From positions 1 to 15,748 of the forward strand of contig USAB01000038.1 in NCBI GenBank assembly GCA_900552585.1: a DNA stretch of 15,748 nt. The letters are read 5' to 3'. This document shows, in pieces, positions 7,476-15,366 of this stretch (position 1 is its first letter; every line of letters begins with the position of its first letter). The DNA is from an uncultured Coriobacteriaceae bacterium (GTDB lineage Bacteria > Actinomycetota > Coriobacteriia > Coriobacteriales > Eggerthellaceae). The position numbers and the translations under genes were made by a program. Under the pieces are notes generated by a model that had not been told where the DNA came from, did not search any database, and worked only from the letters and a program-made list of their open reading frames with translations.

Positions 7476-8693
7476 TTACTCGGAGACGCCGTTCTCGCGG
7501 CGGTTCGCAGCCCACGTCTTCACGGGCAGCTGGTACAGCTGGATGAAGCCCTTCGACAGTGTGCGGTCGAAGGCGTCACCCTCGCCGTACGTTGCCAGGC
7601 TGTGGTCGTACAGGGAGAACTTGCTCTTGCGGCCGATGACCGTGCAGCTGCCCTTGTAGAACTTCAGGCGGATGGTGCCGGTCACGCATGTCTGCGCATA
7701 CGCCATGAACGCGTCAATGGCGTTCTTCAGCGGGCTGAACCACTGGCCGTTGTACACCAGGATGGCCCATTCGGCCTCCAGCTGCGGCTTGTAATGCTGC
7801 AGCTCCAGCTCCAGGCAGCAGTCTTCCAGCGCCTGATGCGCCGTGATGAGCGCCAGCGCGCCGGGCTGCTCGTAGCATTCGCGGCTCTTCAGGCCCACAA
7901 GGCGGTTTTCCACCATGTCCAGACGGCCGTAGCCGTTGCGGCCGGAGATCTCGTTCATCTTGTAGATGCAGTCCAGATAGCTCATCTTCTCGCCGTTGAT
8001 GGCAACCGGCAGGCCGCTCTCGAAGTCGATGTCGACGATTTCGGGCGTGTCCGGCGCCTTCTCCGGGTCGACCGTGACGGTCCAGATGTCGGCCGGCGGC
8101 TCGTTCCAGGGATCCTCCAGCACGCCGCATTCGATGGCGCGGCCCCACAGGTTGTCGTCGATGGAATACGGCGACTTCTTCGTGACGTCGATCTCCACAC
8201 CGTGCGCCGCGGCATATTCCATCTCGGATTCGCGCGTGGTCAGATCCCACTCGCGGACCGGGGCGATGATCTCGATGGAGGGATCGAGCGCGGCGATGGA
8301 CGTCTCGAAGCGGACCTGGTCGTTGCCCTTACCGGTGCAGCCGTGCGCGATGTACTTCGCGCCCACCTGATGCGCGTAATCAACCAGGTGCTTCGAGATG
8401 AGCGGGCGGGTCAGGGCGGACAGCAGCGGGTACTTGCCCTCGTACAGGGCGTTTGCCGCCAGCGCCTTGTCCAGGTACTCGTCAGCAAGCTCCTGGCGCA
8501 TGTCGGCGATGACGCATTCCTTGGCGCCGACCTTCAGGGCGCGGTCGCGGACCTTCTCCAAACCGTCGTGCTCCTGGCCGACCTCGCCGACCATGCAGTA
8601 GACGTCCAGGTCCTTCTCGTCCATGAGCCACTTCACGCAGACGGACGTATCCAGTCCGCCGGAGTAGGCCAGAACAACCTTATCCTTCGCCAT
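7476..8693 (-). CDS. argG: Argininosuccinate synthase (native, high-GC copy)
   Basis: Joins citrulline and aspartate using ATP to give argininosuccinate. The protein has 405 residues, normal for the family. The N-terminal ATP-pyrophosphatase loop AYSGGLDTS (9-17) is intact, as are the GCTGKGNDQVRFE block (118-130) and the SPYSIDDNLWGR segment in the middle. The ATG at 8693 follows GGAAGAGG. It lies downstream of argR across a 100-bp gap that holds an AT-rich dyad (8770-8793), so it may have its own ArgR-controlled promoter as well as read-through from argCJBDR. GC-rich codon use matches the adjacent genes. A second, quite different ArgG C-terminus is encoded at 15367-15748. Confidence 0.97.
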   Translation of the reverse strand: MAKDKVVLAYSGGLDTSVCVKWLMDEKDLDVYCMVGEVGQEHDGLEKVRDRALKVGAKECVIADMRQELADEYLDKALAANALYEGKYPLLSALTRPLISKHLVDYAHQVGAKYIAHGCTGKGNDQVRFETSIAALDPSIEIIAPVREWDLTTRESEMEYAAAHGVEIDVTKKSPYSIDDNLWGRAIECGVLEDPWNEPPADIWTVTVDPEKAPDTPEIVDIDFESGLPVAINGEKMSYLDCIYKMNEISGRNGYGRLDMVENRLVGLKSRECYEQPGALALITAHQALEDCCLELELQHYKPQLEAEWAILVYNGQWFSPLKNAIDAFMAYAQTCVTGTIRLKFYKGSCTVIGRKSKFSLYDHSLATYGEGDAFDRTLSKGFIQLYQLPVKTWAANRRENGVSE

Positions 8694-8769
8694 GTCCTCT
8701 TCCTTTCCTTCAGCCGAAGCTGCGTCTCATCAGTTCGTGGCTCATTATCCTACACCACGTTGCTTTGTT

Positions 8770-8793
8770 TGTATATGATTATTGAAATATACA
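8770..8793. promoter_or_regulatory. AT-rich perfect dyad, candidate ArgR operator for argG-argH
   Basis: TGTATAT (8770-8776) and ATATACA (8787-8793) form perfect 7-bp arms around GATTATTGAA. It begins right after the argR stop and lies upstream of argG in an otherwise GC-rich region. Size, symmetry and AT content resemble ARG boxes, but the match to the classic TGAAT-n-ATTCA halves is only partial. On the minus strand GATAAT (8749 to 8744) is a possible -10 downstream, which would put the dyad over or just upstream of its -35. Confidence 0.45.
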
Positions 8794-9219
8794 CTATTTG
8801 CGCATATTAATGAACATATTTTCAATTATTGCTGCATATTCTGGCGTTTTCGCAACCACCAGAATCGTGTTGTCGCCCGCTACGGATCCCACCAAGCCCT
8901 CGATCTCCGTGTTGTCGATGGCCTCGGCCAGGATGGGGGCGCCGCCCGAACGTGTCTTGATGACCAGCAGGTTCCCCGCGTTCTCGAACGTTTCGGCCAT
9001 ATCGCCGATCACGCGCTCCAGCACCATGTCCTCCGGCAGGGCGTAGAATCCCTGCGCGGATTTCAGCAGGCCGATCTCGCCGATATCGCGCGAAACGGTG
9101 GCCTGCGTGCACTCGAAGCCGCGCTGCTTCAGCTGGTCGGCCAACCCGCGCTGCGTGCGTATCTGCTGGCGCCGGACGATATCGCGGATAGCCGCCTGCC
9201 GGTCTTCGCGCTTGCCCAT
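8794..9219 (-). CDS. argR: Arginine repressor ArgR
   Basis: A 141-residue transcription factor that, with arginine bound, represses arginine synthesis genes. The N-terminal winged helix-turn-helix is seen at about 8-55, with TQATVSRDI (38-46) as the recognition-helix signature. The C-terminal hexamerisation and arginine-binding domain (about 72-141) contains the loop GDNTILVV (115-122). The second Asp of the usual GDDT arginine-binding motif is Asn here (117). The ATG at 9219 has GGTGAT 7 bp upstream; a GTG at 9231 preceded by GAAGGGAACGG would add four residues and is a real alternative. It lies 32 bp (or 20) after the argD stop and so is co-transcribed with argCJBD, giving an autoregulated operon if ArgR acts upstream. 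Confidence 0.93.
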   Translation of the reverse strand: MGKREDRQAAIRDIVRRQQIRTQRGLADQLKQRGFECTQATVSRDIGEIGLLKSAQGFYALPEDMVLERVIGDMAETFENAGNLLVIKTRSGGAPILAEAIDNTEIEGLVGSVAGDNTILVVAKTPEYAAIIENMFINMRK

Positions 9220-9251
9220 ATCTCGGATCACCCGTTCCCTTCGACGCCGAC

Positions 9252-10469
9252 CTACCCGGCGATAAGCGCCGGCAGCTTCGCAACAAGCGCGTCCACGTGC
9301 TTCTTCTCGCAGATCAGCGGCGGAAGGAAGCGCAGCGTGCTGGGACCCGTGGCGTTCAGCAGCAGGCCGGCGTCGAGCGCCTTCAGAACAACCTGGAACG
9401 CATCCACGCCCTCCGGCAGGTCGCAAGCCACCATGAGGCCCTTGCCGCGCACGTCTTGCAGGCCGGGCACCTGGGACAGCTGCTGCATCAGGTAGTCGCC
9501 CACCTCCGTCACGTGCTGCGCGATGCCCTGCTCCTGCAGGGCGTTCAGCGTGGCATACGAGGCGGATACGGCCAGGTTGCTGCCGCCGAACGTGGAGCCG
9601 TGCAGCCCCGGCTGGAAGACCTCGGCCACTTCCGCGCGCGCCGAGCAGGCGCCCATGGGGAAGCCGCCGGCGATGCCCTTCGCCGTGCTCACGATGTCGG
9701 GCAGCAGGTTGGCATGCTGGTAGGCGAACGGATACGTACCGGCGCGGTAGATGCCGCACTGCACCTCGTCGCAGATGAGCAGCGCGCCGTTGTCATGCGC
9801 CAGCTTCAGCGCCGCCTGCAGGTACTCCTTCGACAGCGGATGCACGCCGCTTTCGCCCTGGATGGGCTCCAGCAGGATGGCGGCGATGCCGTCCGGATGC
9901 GCGGCGAACGTTTGCTCCAGCGCCGCGACATCGTTCGGCTTCACGGCCAGGAAGCCGCCGGGCAGCGGCTGGAACGCCGCCTGCTTCACCGGCTGCTGCG
10001 TGGCGGCCAAAGTGACCAGCGTGCGCCCATGGAAGCTGTGCTCCAGCGAGATGATATTCTGACCGCCGGAGCCCTTTTCGCGCGAGTACAGGCGCGCAAG
10101 CTTGATGGCGCATTCGTTCGCCTCGGCGCCGGAATTCGCGAAGAACGTCTTCCACGGCTTACGGTCGGCTACAGCAACACGCTCGTTCAACATATCGGAG
10201 AGCATATGCGCTAGCTGGCCGCGCTTCTCAATGTAATAGTAGTTGCTGACATGAATGAGCTTATGCGCCTGATCCGCGATAGCGTCCGCCACGACAGGCG
10301 CGCAATGGCCCAGGCAGCACACGCCGATGCCGCCGATGAAATCCACGTATTCGTTGCCCTTGTCGTCCCGGACCGTCATGCCGCTGCCGGAAACCAGCTG
10401 CACCGGTTTGCGGGCGAACGTATGCATGACGTATTCGTCTTCGAGCTCCTGCTGTTCTTCAAGTGACAT
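9252..10469 (-). CDS. argD: Acetylornithine aminotransferase
   Basis: A pyridoxal-phosphate enzyme that transfers an amino group from glutamate to N-acetylglutamate semialdehyde, giving N-acetylornithine; family members may also serve lysine synthesis. The protein has 405 residues from the ATG at 10469, chosen because AGAGGA lies 5 bp upstream; the in-frame ATG at 10475 would add two residues. Class III aminotransferase features are clear: NSGAEANE (112-119), HSFHGRT (144-150), cofactor Asp234 in DEVQ, and the PLP lysine Lys264 in STAKGIAGGFP. STFGG (292-296) is the phosphate-binding segment. It sits between argB (96-bp gap) and argR (32-bp gap). No argF separates it from argR, unlike several actinobacterial clusters. 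Confidence 0.96.
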   Translation of the reverse strand: MSLEEQQELEDEYVMHTFARKPVQLVSGSGMTVRDDKGNEYVDFIGGIGVCCLGHCAPVVADAIADQAHKLIHVSNYYYIEKRGQLAHMLSDMLNERVAVADRKPWKTFFANSGAEANECAIKLARLYSREKGSGGQNIISLEHSFHGRTLVTLAATQQPVKQAAFQPLPGGFLAVKPNDVAALEQTFAAHPDGIAAILLEPIQGESGVHPLSKEYLQAALKLAHDNGALLICDEVQCGIYRAGTYPFAYQHANLLPDIVSTAKGIAGGFPMGACSARAEVAEVFQPGLHGSTFGGSNLAVSASYATLNALQEQGIAQHVTEVGDYLMQQLSQVPGLQDVRGKGLMVACDLPEGVDAFQVVLKALDAGLLLNATGPSTLRFLPPLICEKKHVDALVAKLPALIAG

Positions 10470-10490
10470 ATCCATCCTCTTTCCCGTTAT

Positions 10491-10518
10491 CGGCACCGCA
10501 GGAATACGGGCGGCGCCG
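10491..10518 (-). other. Hairpin between argB and argD
   Basis: CGGCGCCGC and GCGGTGCCG (minus strand) pair over 9 bp with one wobble around a 10-base loop, in the 96-bp gap between argB and argD. No T-run follows, so termination is unlikely; it may be a stability element or chance in GC-rich DNA. Confidence 0.25.
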
Positions 10519-10565
10519 GTTCGTTTTCGTTCGTGCCGTGCTCCGAGCGGCGCGGGCCGCATGCG

Positions 10566-11522
10566 TTATTCCTCCAGATTCTCCACCAATTTCGAGGCCA
10601 CGGAACCGAGCGAGTGCTCATCATGGTTGTCCGCCGAATCCGTGCGGTACACCAATGTGCCGGCGCCCTCGTCCGTCAGCAGCTCTAGGAGGATGGAATG
10701 CGGTGCCGTGCCGTTCACGATGTGCGCACGGTACACGCCCTGATCGAGGGCATTCGTACAGGCCGTGATCTTCGGAATCATGCCCGACGACAGCTTCCCG
10801 CTTTCCACCAGGTCCTTCGCCTCTTCCAGCGTCATGTTCGAGATGAGTGTCGATTTGTCGCTGAAGTCCAGGTACACGCCGTCAACATCCGTGAGGAAGA
10901 TCACCTTCTGCGCCCCGATGGCGCCCGCGATGGCTCCGGCCACCAAATCGGCGTTCACATTGAAGTACCCGCCGTCGTCGCCCAGCGCCACGGACGCGAT
11001 GACCGGGATGTAGCCGTCATCCACAAGCGCGTTGACGTAGTCCGCGTTGATGCGCGTCACGGTGCCAACACGGCCCAGCGCCGGGTCGGACTGCTCGGCT
11101 ACGACGGTGCCGGCGTCGCTGCCCGACACGCCCACGGCCAGGTTGCCGTGGGCGTTCATGGCGCGCACGAGCTCCTGGTTCACCTGCCCCACCAGAACCA
11201 TCTTCACCACGTCCATGGCCTCCTCGGAGGTCACGCGCAGGCCGTTGCGAAATTCAACCGGCAGGCCGAAGCGATCCATGACGGTGCTGATAGCCGTGCC
11301 GCCGCCATGGATGATCACGGGATTCACACCCATGATCTTCAGCAGCACGATGTCGCTCATGACCTGGGAACGCAGCTCCTCGTTGACCATGGCGCTGCCG
11401 CCGTACTTGATAACGACGGTCTTGCCGGTGATGCCCTTGATCCACGGCAGCGCACGCGAGATGACGCGCGCCGTCTCGCGCTGATCGTACTGGTCGGCGC
11501 GCGTGTCGTTCGCAAATTTCAT
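10566..11522 (-). CDS. argB: Acetylglutamate kinase
   Basis: Phosphorylates N-acetylglutamate with ATP, usually the feedback-controlled step when ArgJ recycles acetyl groups. The protein has 318 residues. Amino-acid kinase motifs are KYGGSAM (39-45), HGGG (72-75), a GSDAG segment near the middle and NVNADLVAGAI further on, with KITACTNALDQGV near the C-terminus. About 30 residues precede the kinase core and include RVISRALPWIKG, which resembles the N-terminal helix of arginine-inhibited hexameric acetylglutamate kinases; inhibition by arginine is thus likely but inferred. Past the normal family end (DEGAGTLV) there is an extra polar tail of about 25 residues. The ATG at 11522 follows AAGGAGGAAGG; the GTG at 11552 has no such site. 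Confidence 0.96.
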   Translation of the reverse strand: MKFANDTRADQYDQRETARVISRALPWIKGITGKTVVIKYGGSAMVNEELRSQVMSDIVLLKIMGVNPVIIHGGGTAISTVMDRFGLPVEFRNGLRVTSEEAMDVVKMVLVGQVNQELVRAMNAHGNLAVGVSGSDAGTVVAEQSDPALGRVGTVTRINADYVNALVDDGYIPVIASVALGDDGGYFNVNADLVAGAIAGAIGAQKVIFLTDVDGVYLDFSDKSTLISNMTLEEAKDLVESGKLSSGMIPKITACTNALDQGVYRAHIVNGTAPHSILLELLTDEGAGTLVYRTDSADNHDEHSLGSVASKLVENLEE

Positions 11523-11567
11523 ATACTTGCCCTTCCTCCTTCGCAACAGCACCTGCGGGCAGCGCCC

Positions 11568-12833
11568 CTAGCTGCGGTAATCCGCATTGATGGCAATGTA
11601 GTCGTGCGTCAGGTCGCACGTCCAGATGGTGGTCTGCGCCGGGCCGGCATGCAGGTCCACATCCAGCACGATCTCGGGGTCCTCGAAGCGCTTCAGCGCC
11701 TCGTCCTCGTCGAACGCCACGGACAGCCCGCCGCGGCAGACCGGTAGCCCCATGATGTCGATGTCTGTCTGCCGCTGCTCGAACTTTGCGCCGGACTTGC
11801 CCAGCGCCGCAGCGATACGGCCCCAGTTCGCATCGTGGCCCGCCACCGCCGTCTTCACCAGCGGGGAGTTCGCCACGGCACGGGCGGCCAGATCGGCATC
11901 CTCGTCCGTAGCCGCGCCGCGCACGTTCACCGTCACGAGCTTCGTGCAGCCCTCGCCGTCGCCGGCGATCTTGCGCGCAAGGTTCTGCGCCACGTAGTTC
12001 AGTGCCTCGCAGAATTCCGCGAATGCCGGGGAGTCCGGTGTGATGGAGGCGTTCGCGGCGAACCCGCCGCCCGCCGCTGCCTTGCCGCTGGCGAACAGGA
12101 GGCACGTATCGTTCGTGGACGTGTCGGAGTCCACGGTGACGCGGTTGAAGCTCTTGTCCGCTGCCTGCTTCAGCGCCTGCTTCAGCGCATGGGGCGTCAG
12201 CGGCGCGTCCGTGGTGATGACGGCGATCATCGTGGCCATGTTCGGCATGATCATGCCGGAGCCCTTCACCATGCCGCCCACCGTGAACGTCTTGCCCACG
12301 AACGGCGCGCAGGCGCTGACGAAGCTGACGGCGCATTCCTTCGAGACGGTGTCCGTAGTCATGATGGCGCGGGCCGCGTCGTGCATGCCCTCCTTGGACA
12401 GCGACGCGTGCAGCTCCGGCAGCGCGGAGCGGAACGGATCCAGCGGAAGGAACTGACCGATGACGCCCGTGGACGCCACCAGCACGTCCTGCGCGTCGCA
12501 GCCGATGACGTCGGCGGCGATCTGCGCCGTCTCCTCCGCCGCCGTCAGGCCCTTATCGCCCGTAGCCGCATTCGCGATGCCCGAGTTGATGACCACTGCG
12601 CGCGCCACGCCGGCCGCGTCGGCGCCCAGGTGCTTCTTCGAGACCTGCACCGGTGCGGCGCAGAACACGTTCTGCGTGAAGACGCCAGCGGCCGGGCACA
12701 GCTCGTCCGCCTCGACGAGCGCCGTGTCCAAGCGGTTCGGGTCCTTGCGGAACCCGGCATGAATGCCCGCTGCTGTGAATCCCTGGGCGCTTGCGACGCC
12801 GCCGCCTTCGATGATTTTCAGTTCGTTCTTCAT
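11568..12833 (-). CDS. argJ: Glutamate N-acetyltransferase / amino-acid acetyltransferase (ornithine acetyltransferase)
   Basis: Moves the acetyl group from N-acetylornithine to glutamate, closing the acetyl cycle; many members also use acetyl-CoA to prime it. The protein has 421 residues. It is made as a precursor that cuts itself: the motif KGSGMIMPNMATM (190-202) gives the expected cleavage between Ala200 and Thr201, with Thr201 becoming the nucleophile. The oxyanion-hole region STGVIG (121-126) and the C-terminal DYIAINADYRS are typical. The ATG at 12833 has GAGGAG 8 bp upstream, which overlaps the argC stop codon (gap 13 bp), so the two are translationally close. Because the cycle recycles acetyl groups, a separate argE is not needed; whether ArgJ is mono- or bifunctional cannot be told. 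Confidence 0.96.
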   Translation of the reverse strand: MKNELKIIEGGGVASAQGFTAAGIHAGFRKDPNRLDTALVEADELCPAAGVFTQNVFCAAPVQVSKKHLGADAAGVARAVVINSGIANAATGDKGLTAAEETAQIAADVIGCDAQDVLVASTGVIGQFLPLDPFRSALPELHASLSKEGMHDAARAIMTTDTVSKECAVSFVSACAPFVGKTFTVGGMVKGSGMIMPNMATMIAVITTDAPLTPHALKQALKQAADKSFNRVTVDSDTSTNDTCLLFASGKAAAGGGFAANASITPDSPAFAEFCEALNYVAQNLARKIAGDGEGCTKLVTVNVRGAATDEDADLAARAVANSPLVKTAVAGHDANWGRIAAALGKSGAKFEQRQTDIDIMGLPVCRGGLSVAFDEDEALKRFEDPEIVLDVDLHAGPAQTTIWTCDLTHDYIAINADYRS

Positions 12834-12846
12834 ATTCGCCGCTCCT

Positions 12847-13881
12847 CTACACCGGCTGACCGATACCCGGCAGGCCGCATGTCTCGTTGAATCCGCATAC
12901 GATGTTCGCGCACTGGAGCGCCTGCCCGGCGGCCCCCTTACATAGGTTGTCGATGGCGCCCGTTGCCACGATGGCGCCCACGCGCTCCGCATACACAACG
13001 CCCACATGGGCGCGCGCCGTCCCCACGACGGAGGACGTCTTCGGCTGGACGCCCGCCGGCAGCACCGTCACGAGCGCGGAATCGCGGTAGAAGTCCTCGT
13101 AGAGCTTCTGCAGCCCTTCGGCTGTGACGTCCGCGCCGGGAGCCACCCGCAGCGTGACCGTGGAAAGCAAGCCGCGGCCCAACGGGGCCAGATGCGGCGT
13201 GAACAGCACTTCGCCCGGCTTGCCCAGGATCTGCTCGATCTCCGGCGTGTGGCGATGGCTGCCCACGCCGTACGCTTCCAAGTTCTCGTTCGCGAAGCAG
13301 AAATGCGTGCGCGGCGTGGCCTTCTTGCCCGCGCCGGTCACGCCGGACGCGCAGTTTGCGATGATACCGGTCGTCTCGATATAGCCCTTTTCCAGTGCCG
13401 GCACAAGTGCAAGCGGCACCGCCGTGGTGTAGCAGCCCGGGTTTGCAACGAGCTTTGTCTTCTTAATTTCCTCGCGGAACAGCTCCGGCAGACCGTACAC
13501 GGCTTTTTCGTGCAGCGCCTTATCCGTAAATGTGCCGCCGTACCACTCGGTGTATTCTTCCTCGCTCTTTAAGCGGAAGTCCGCGCCGAGGTCGATGAAC
13601 GCCTTGCCTTTTTTGTCACACTCCGCAGCAAGCTCCTGCGAAAGGCCGTGCGGCAAAGCGGCAAAGATGACATCGCTTTTTTCCACAACCGCTTCCTGCG
13701 TGGTGCAGATGAGGTCGCACATTTCGCGGTATGCCGGGTAAACGTCCGACAAAGCCTGTCCCTCAAAGCTTACAGAGCTGATGGCCGCAAGCTCCGCTGC
13801 GGGATGCCCCGCAATCAGGCGGCAGATCTCCGCGCCCGCATAACCGGTGGCGCCCACGACGCCGACCTTAATCTTTTCCAT
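12847..13881 (-). CDS. argC: N-acetyl-gamma-glutamyl-phosphate reductase, apparent mosaic gene
   Basis: NADPH-dependent reduction of N-acetylglutamyl phosphate to the semialdehyde. The protein has 344 residues and looks complete: Rossmann start GATGYAGAE (10-18), active-site Cys150 in NPGCYTTA, SGVTGAGKK (179-187), and the catalytic-His segment SHRHTPE (208-214). The reading frame is intact. Composition is not uniform: by hand count, third positions are about 71% G/C over codons 1-175 and about 87% from codon 177 on. The first half uses AAA, TTT, CTT and TTA like the argH2 upstream; the second half matches argJ. The N-terminal half also resembles clostridial ArgC. The gene therefore looks like a join of two origins. 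The ribosome site is weak (GGGGGT, 7 bp before the ATG). It follows argH2 by 31 bp. Confidence 0.94.
   Translation of the reverse strand: MEKIKVGVVGATGYAGAEICRLIAGHPAAELAAISSVSFEGQALSDVYPAYREMCDLICTTQEAVVEKSDVIFAALPHGLSQELAAECDKKGKAFIDLGADFRLKSEEEYTEWYGGTFTDKALHEKAVYGLPELFREEIKKTKLVANPGCYTTAVPLALVPALEKGYIETTGIIANCASGVTGAGKKATPRTHFCFANENLEAYGVGSHRHTPEIEQILGKPGEVLFTPHLAPLGRGLLSTVTLRVAPGADVTAEGLQKLYEDFYRDSALVTVLPAGVQPKTSSVVGTARAHVGVVYAERVGAIVATGAIDNLCKGAAGQALQCANIVCGFNETCGLPGIGQPV
13290..13360. other. Probable recombination or assembly junction inside argC
   Basis: Codon use switches within roughly this interval, in or just after the DNA for the highly conserved SGVTGAGKK segment. Upstream codons (towards 13881) include many ending in A or T; after it nearly all end in G or C for dozens of codons. 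A conserved GC-rich stretch is where two homologous genes would share sequence, whether for recombination or for a false overlap in assembly. Confidence 0.5.
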
Positions 13882-13912
13882 TTTGATACCCCCAACAAAG
13901 GTAAAATTGAAT

Positions 13913-15292
13913 TTATAGCCCGTTTACGATCGTGCGCACTTCTTTTGCCGCCGCGCGGACGTTCTCCGGGCACGGCGCACCCTTGACCTTGCGGTCGCGC
14001 ACGCATTTTTCAAGGTTGATGGCCTCGTACACGCCCTCGTCGAACGCATTACAGACCTTTTTGTATTCGTCGATCGGCAGCGTCTCCAGCGTCAGGCCGC
14101 GCTCGATGCACAAGGCGACAAGCTCGCCCGTAATCTTATACGCATCGCGGAACGGCAGGCCCTTTGAAGCCACCAGATAATCCGCGCAATCCGTTGCATT
14201 GATGAAGCCCTTTGCCGCTGCGGCGCGCATGTTCTCTTTTAAAACGCGCATTGTTTTCAGCATCGGGATAAACGGCGTCAGGCACAGGCGCAGGGTATCC
14301 ACCGCGTCAAACACGGCTTCCTTGTCCTCCTGCATGTCCTTGTTGTACGCGAGCGGCAGACCCTTCATCATGGTCAAAAGCGCCATCAGGTCGCCGAACA
14401 CGCGGCCGCTCTTGCCGCGGATAAGCTCCGTAATATCCGGGTTCTTCTTCTGCGGCATGATGCTGGAGCCGGTGGAAAACGCGTCGTCCAGCTCGATGAA
14501 TTTAAACTCCCACGAGCACCAAAGAATGATCTCCTCGGAAAATCTCGAAAGATGCACCATCGCAAGCGAAATCGCCGCGGCGATTTCCGCGCAGAAATCG
14601 CGGTCGGCAACGCCGTCGAGGCTGTTGCGGCTCACGCCGGAGAAGCCGAGCAGCTTCGCCGTCAAATCACGGTCGAGCGGGTACGTCGTTCCGGCCAAAG
14701 CGCCGGAGCCGAGCGGGCAAACGTCCATACGCTTTAACGCGTCCTGCATACGGCCGATGTCGCGCAGGAACATTTCGGCATACGCCATTAAATGATGCCC
14801 GAACGTGATGGGCTGTGCGCGCTGCAAATGCGTGTAGCCCGGCATAACGGTGTCGGCATATTCCTCCGCCTGGTCGCACAGTACGTTGATGAGCTCTTTT
14901 AACTGTTCCATGAGCCCCGCGCACTCCTTGCGCAGCGTCAGACGAACATCCAGCGCAACCTGATCGTTGCGGCTGCGGGCGGTATGTAATCTCTTGCCTG
15001 CGTCGCCGATGCGCGCCGTCAGCTCGCCCTCGATAAACGTGTGAATATCTTCGGCATCGGGGTCAATGTGCAGAGCGCCCGTCTCGATGTCCTTTTCGAT
15101 TTTCTCAAGCTCCGCGCAGATCTTTTCGCTTTCGCCTTTATCGATGATTCCCGCCGCGCCGAGCATTGTGGCATGCGCAATGCTGCCCTCAATGTCCTCT
15201 TTGTACATGCGGCTGTCAATAGAAATAGACGAGTTAAAGTCGTTCGTCTTCGGGTCTGCCTCCTTCTGGAAGCGGCCTTTCCATAATTTCAT
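13913..15292 (-). CDS. argH: Argininosuccinate lyase, second copy (lower GC, clostridial type)
   Basis: A second complete argininosuccinate lyase, 459 residues, with TARSRNDQVALD (104-115), THLQRAQP (154-161), a GHH motif, and GSSIMPQKKNP (275-285) intact, so it should be active. It differs widely from the copy at 5947-7338 outside the motifs, so this is not a recent duplication. Codons ending in A/T (AAA, TTT, CTT, TTA) are common, unlike the middle cluster, and its sequence style is that of Oscillospirales/Clostridia. The ATG at 15292 has GGAAGGAAAG upstream. It follows argG2 across 74 bp containing a terminator-like hairpin and precedes argC by 31 bp, matching a clostridial argG-argH-argC order. 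Confidence 0.96.
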   Translation of the reverse strand: MKLWKGRFQKEADPKTNDFNSSISIDSRMYKEDIEGSIAHATMLGAAGIIDKGESEKICAELEKIEKDIETGALHIDPDAEDIHTFIEGELTARIGDAGKRLHTARSRNDQVALDVRLTLRKECAGLMEQLKELINVLCDQAEEYADTVMPGYTHLQRAQPITFGHHLMAYAEMFLRDIGRMQDALKRMDVCPLGSGALAGTTYPLDRDLTAKLLGFSGVSRNSLDGVADRDFCAEIAAAISLAMVHLSRFSEEIILWCSWEFKFIELDDAFSTGSSIMPQKKNPDITELIRGKSGRVFGDLMALLTMMKGLPLAYNKDMQEDKEAVFDAVDTLRLCLTPFIPMLKTMRVLKENMRAAAAKGFINATDCADYLVASKGLPFRDAYKITGELVALCIERGLTLETLPIDEYKKVCNAFDEGVYEAINLEKCVRDRKVKGAPCPENVRAAAKEVRTIVNGL

Positions 15293-15322
15293 GGCTGAAT
15301 CTTTCCTTCCCGTTTATGGCAG

Positions 15323-15350
15323 AAAAGGGCAGGCAGATGAATGCCTACCC
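15323..15350 (-). terminator. Terminator-like hairpin between argG2 and argH2
   Basis: On the minus strand GGGTAGGCA and TGCCTGCCC form a 9-bp stem (one wobble) with a 6-base loop, followed by TTTT. It lies in the 74-bp gap after the argG2 stop. It could end part of the transcripts after argG2 or act as an attenuator before argH2. Confidence 0.6.
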
Positions 15351-15366
15351 TAAATCTACTTTTGGA

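Noticed and set aside
6172..8810. Two overlapping long plus-strand frames across argH and argG
   Set aside because: Both are antisense to well-conserved enzymes, overlap each other in different frames and lack motifs or ribosome sites.
11254..12336. 360-codon minus-strand frame spanning parts of argJ and argB
   Set aside because: It crosses the boundary of two genes in another frame and has an Arg/Gly/His-rich shadow composition.
12834..13007. N-terminal extension of argJ to 13007
   Set aside because: It overlaps argC and encodes an Arg/Ser-rich stretch unlike ArgJ; ATG 12833 has a good ribosome site.
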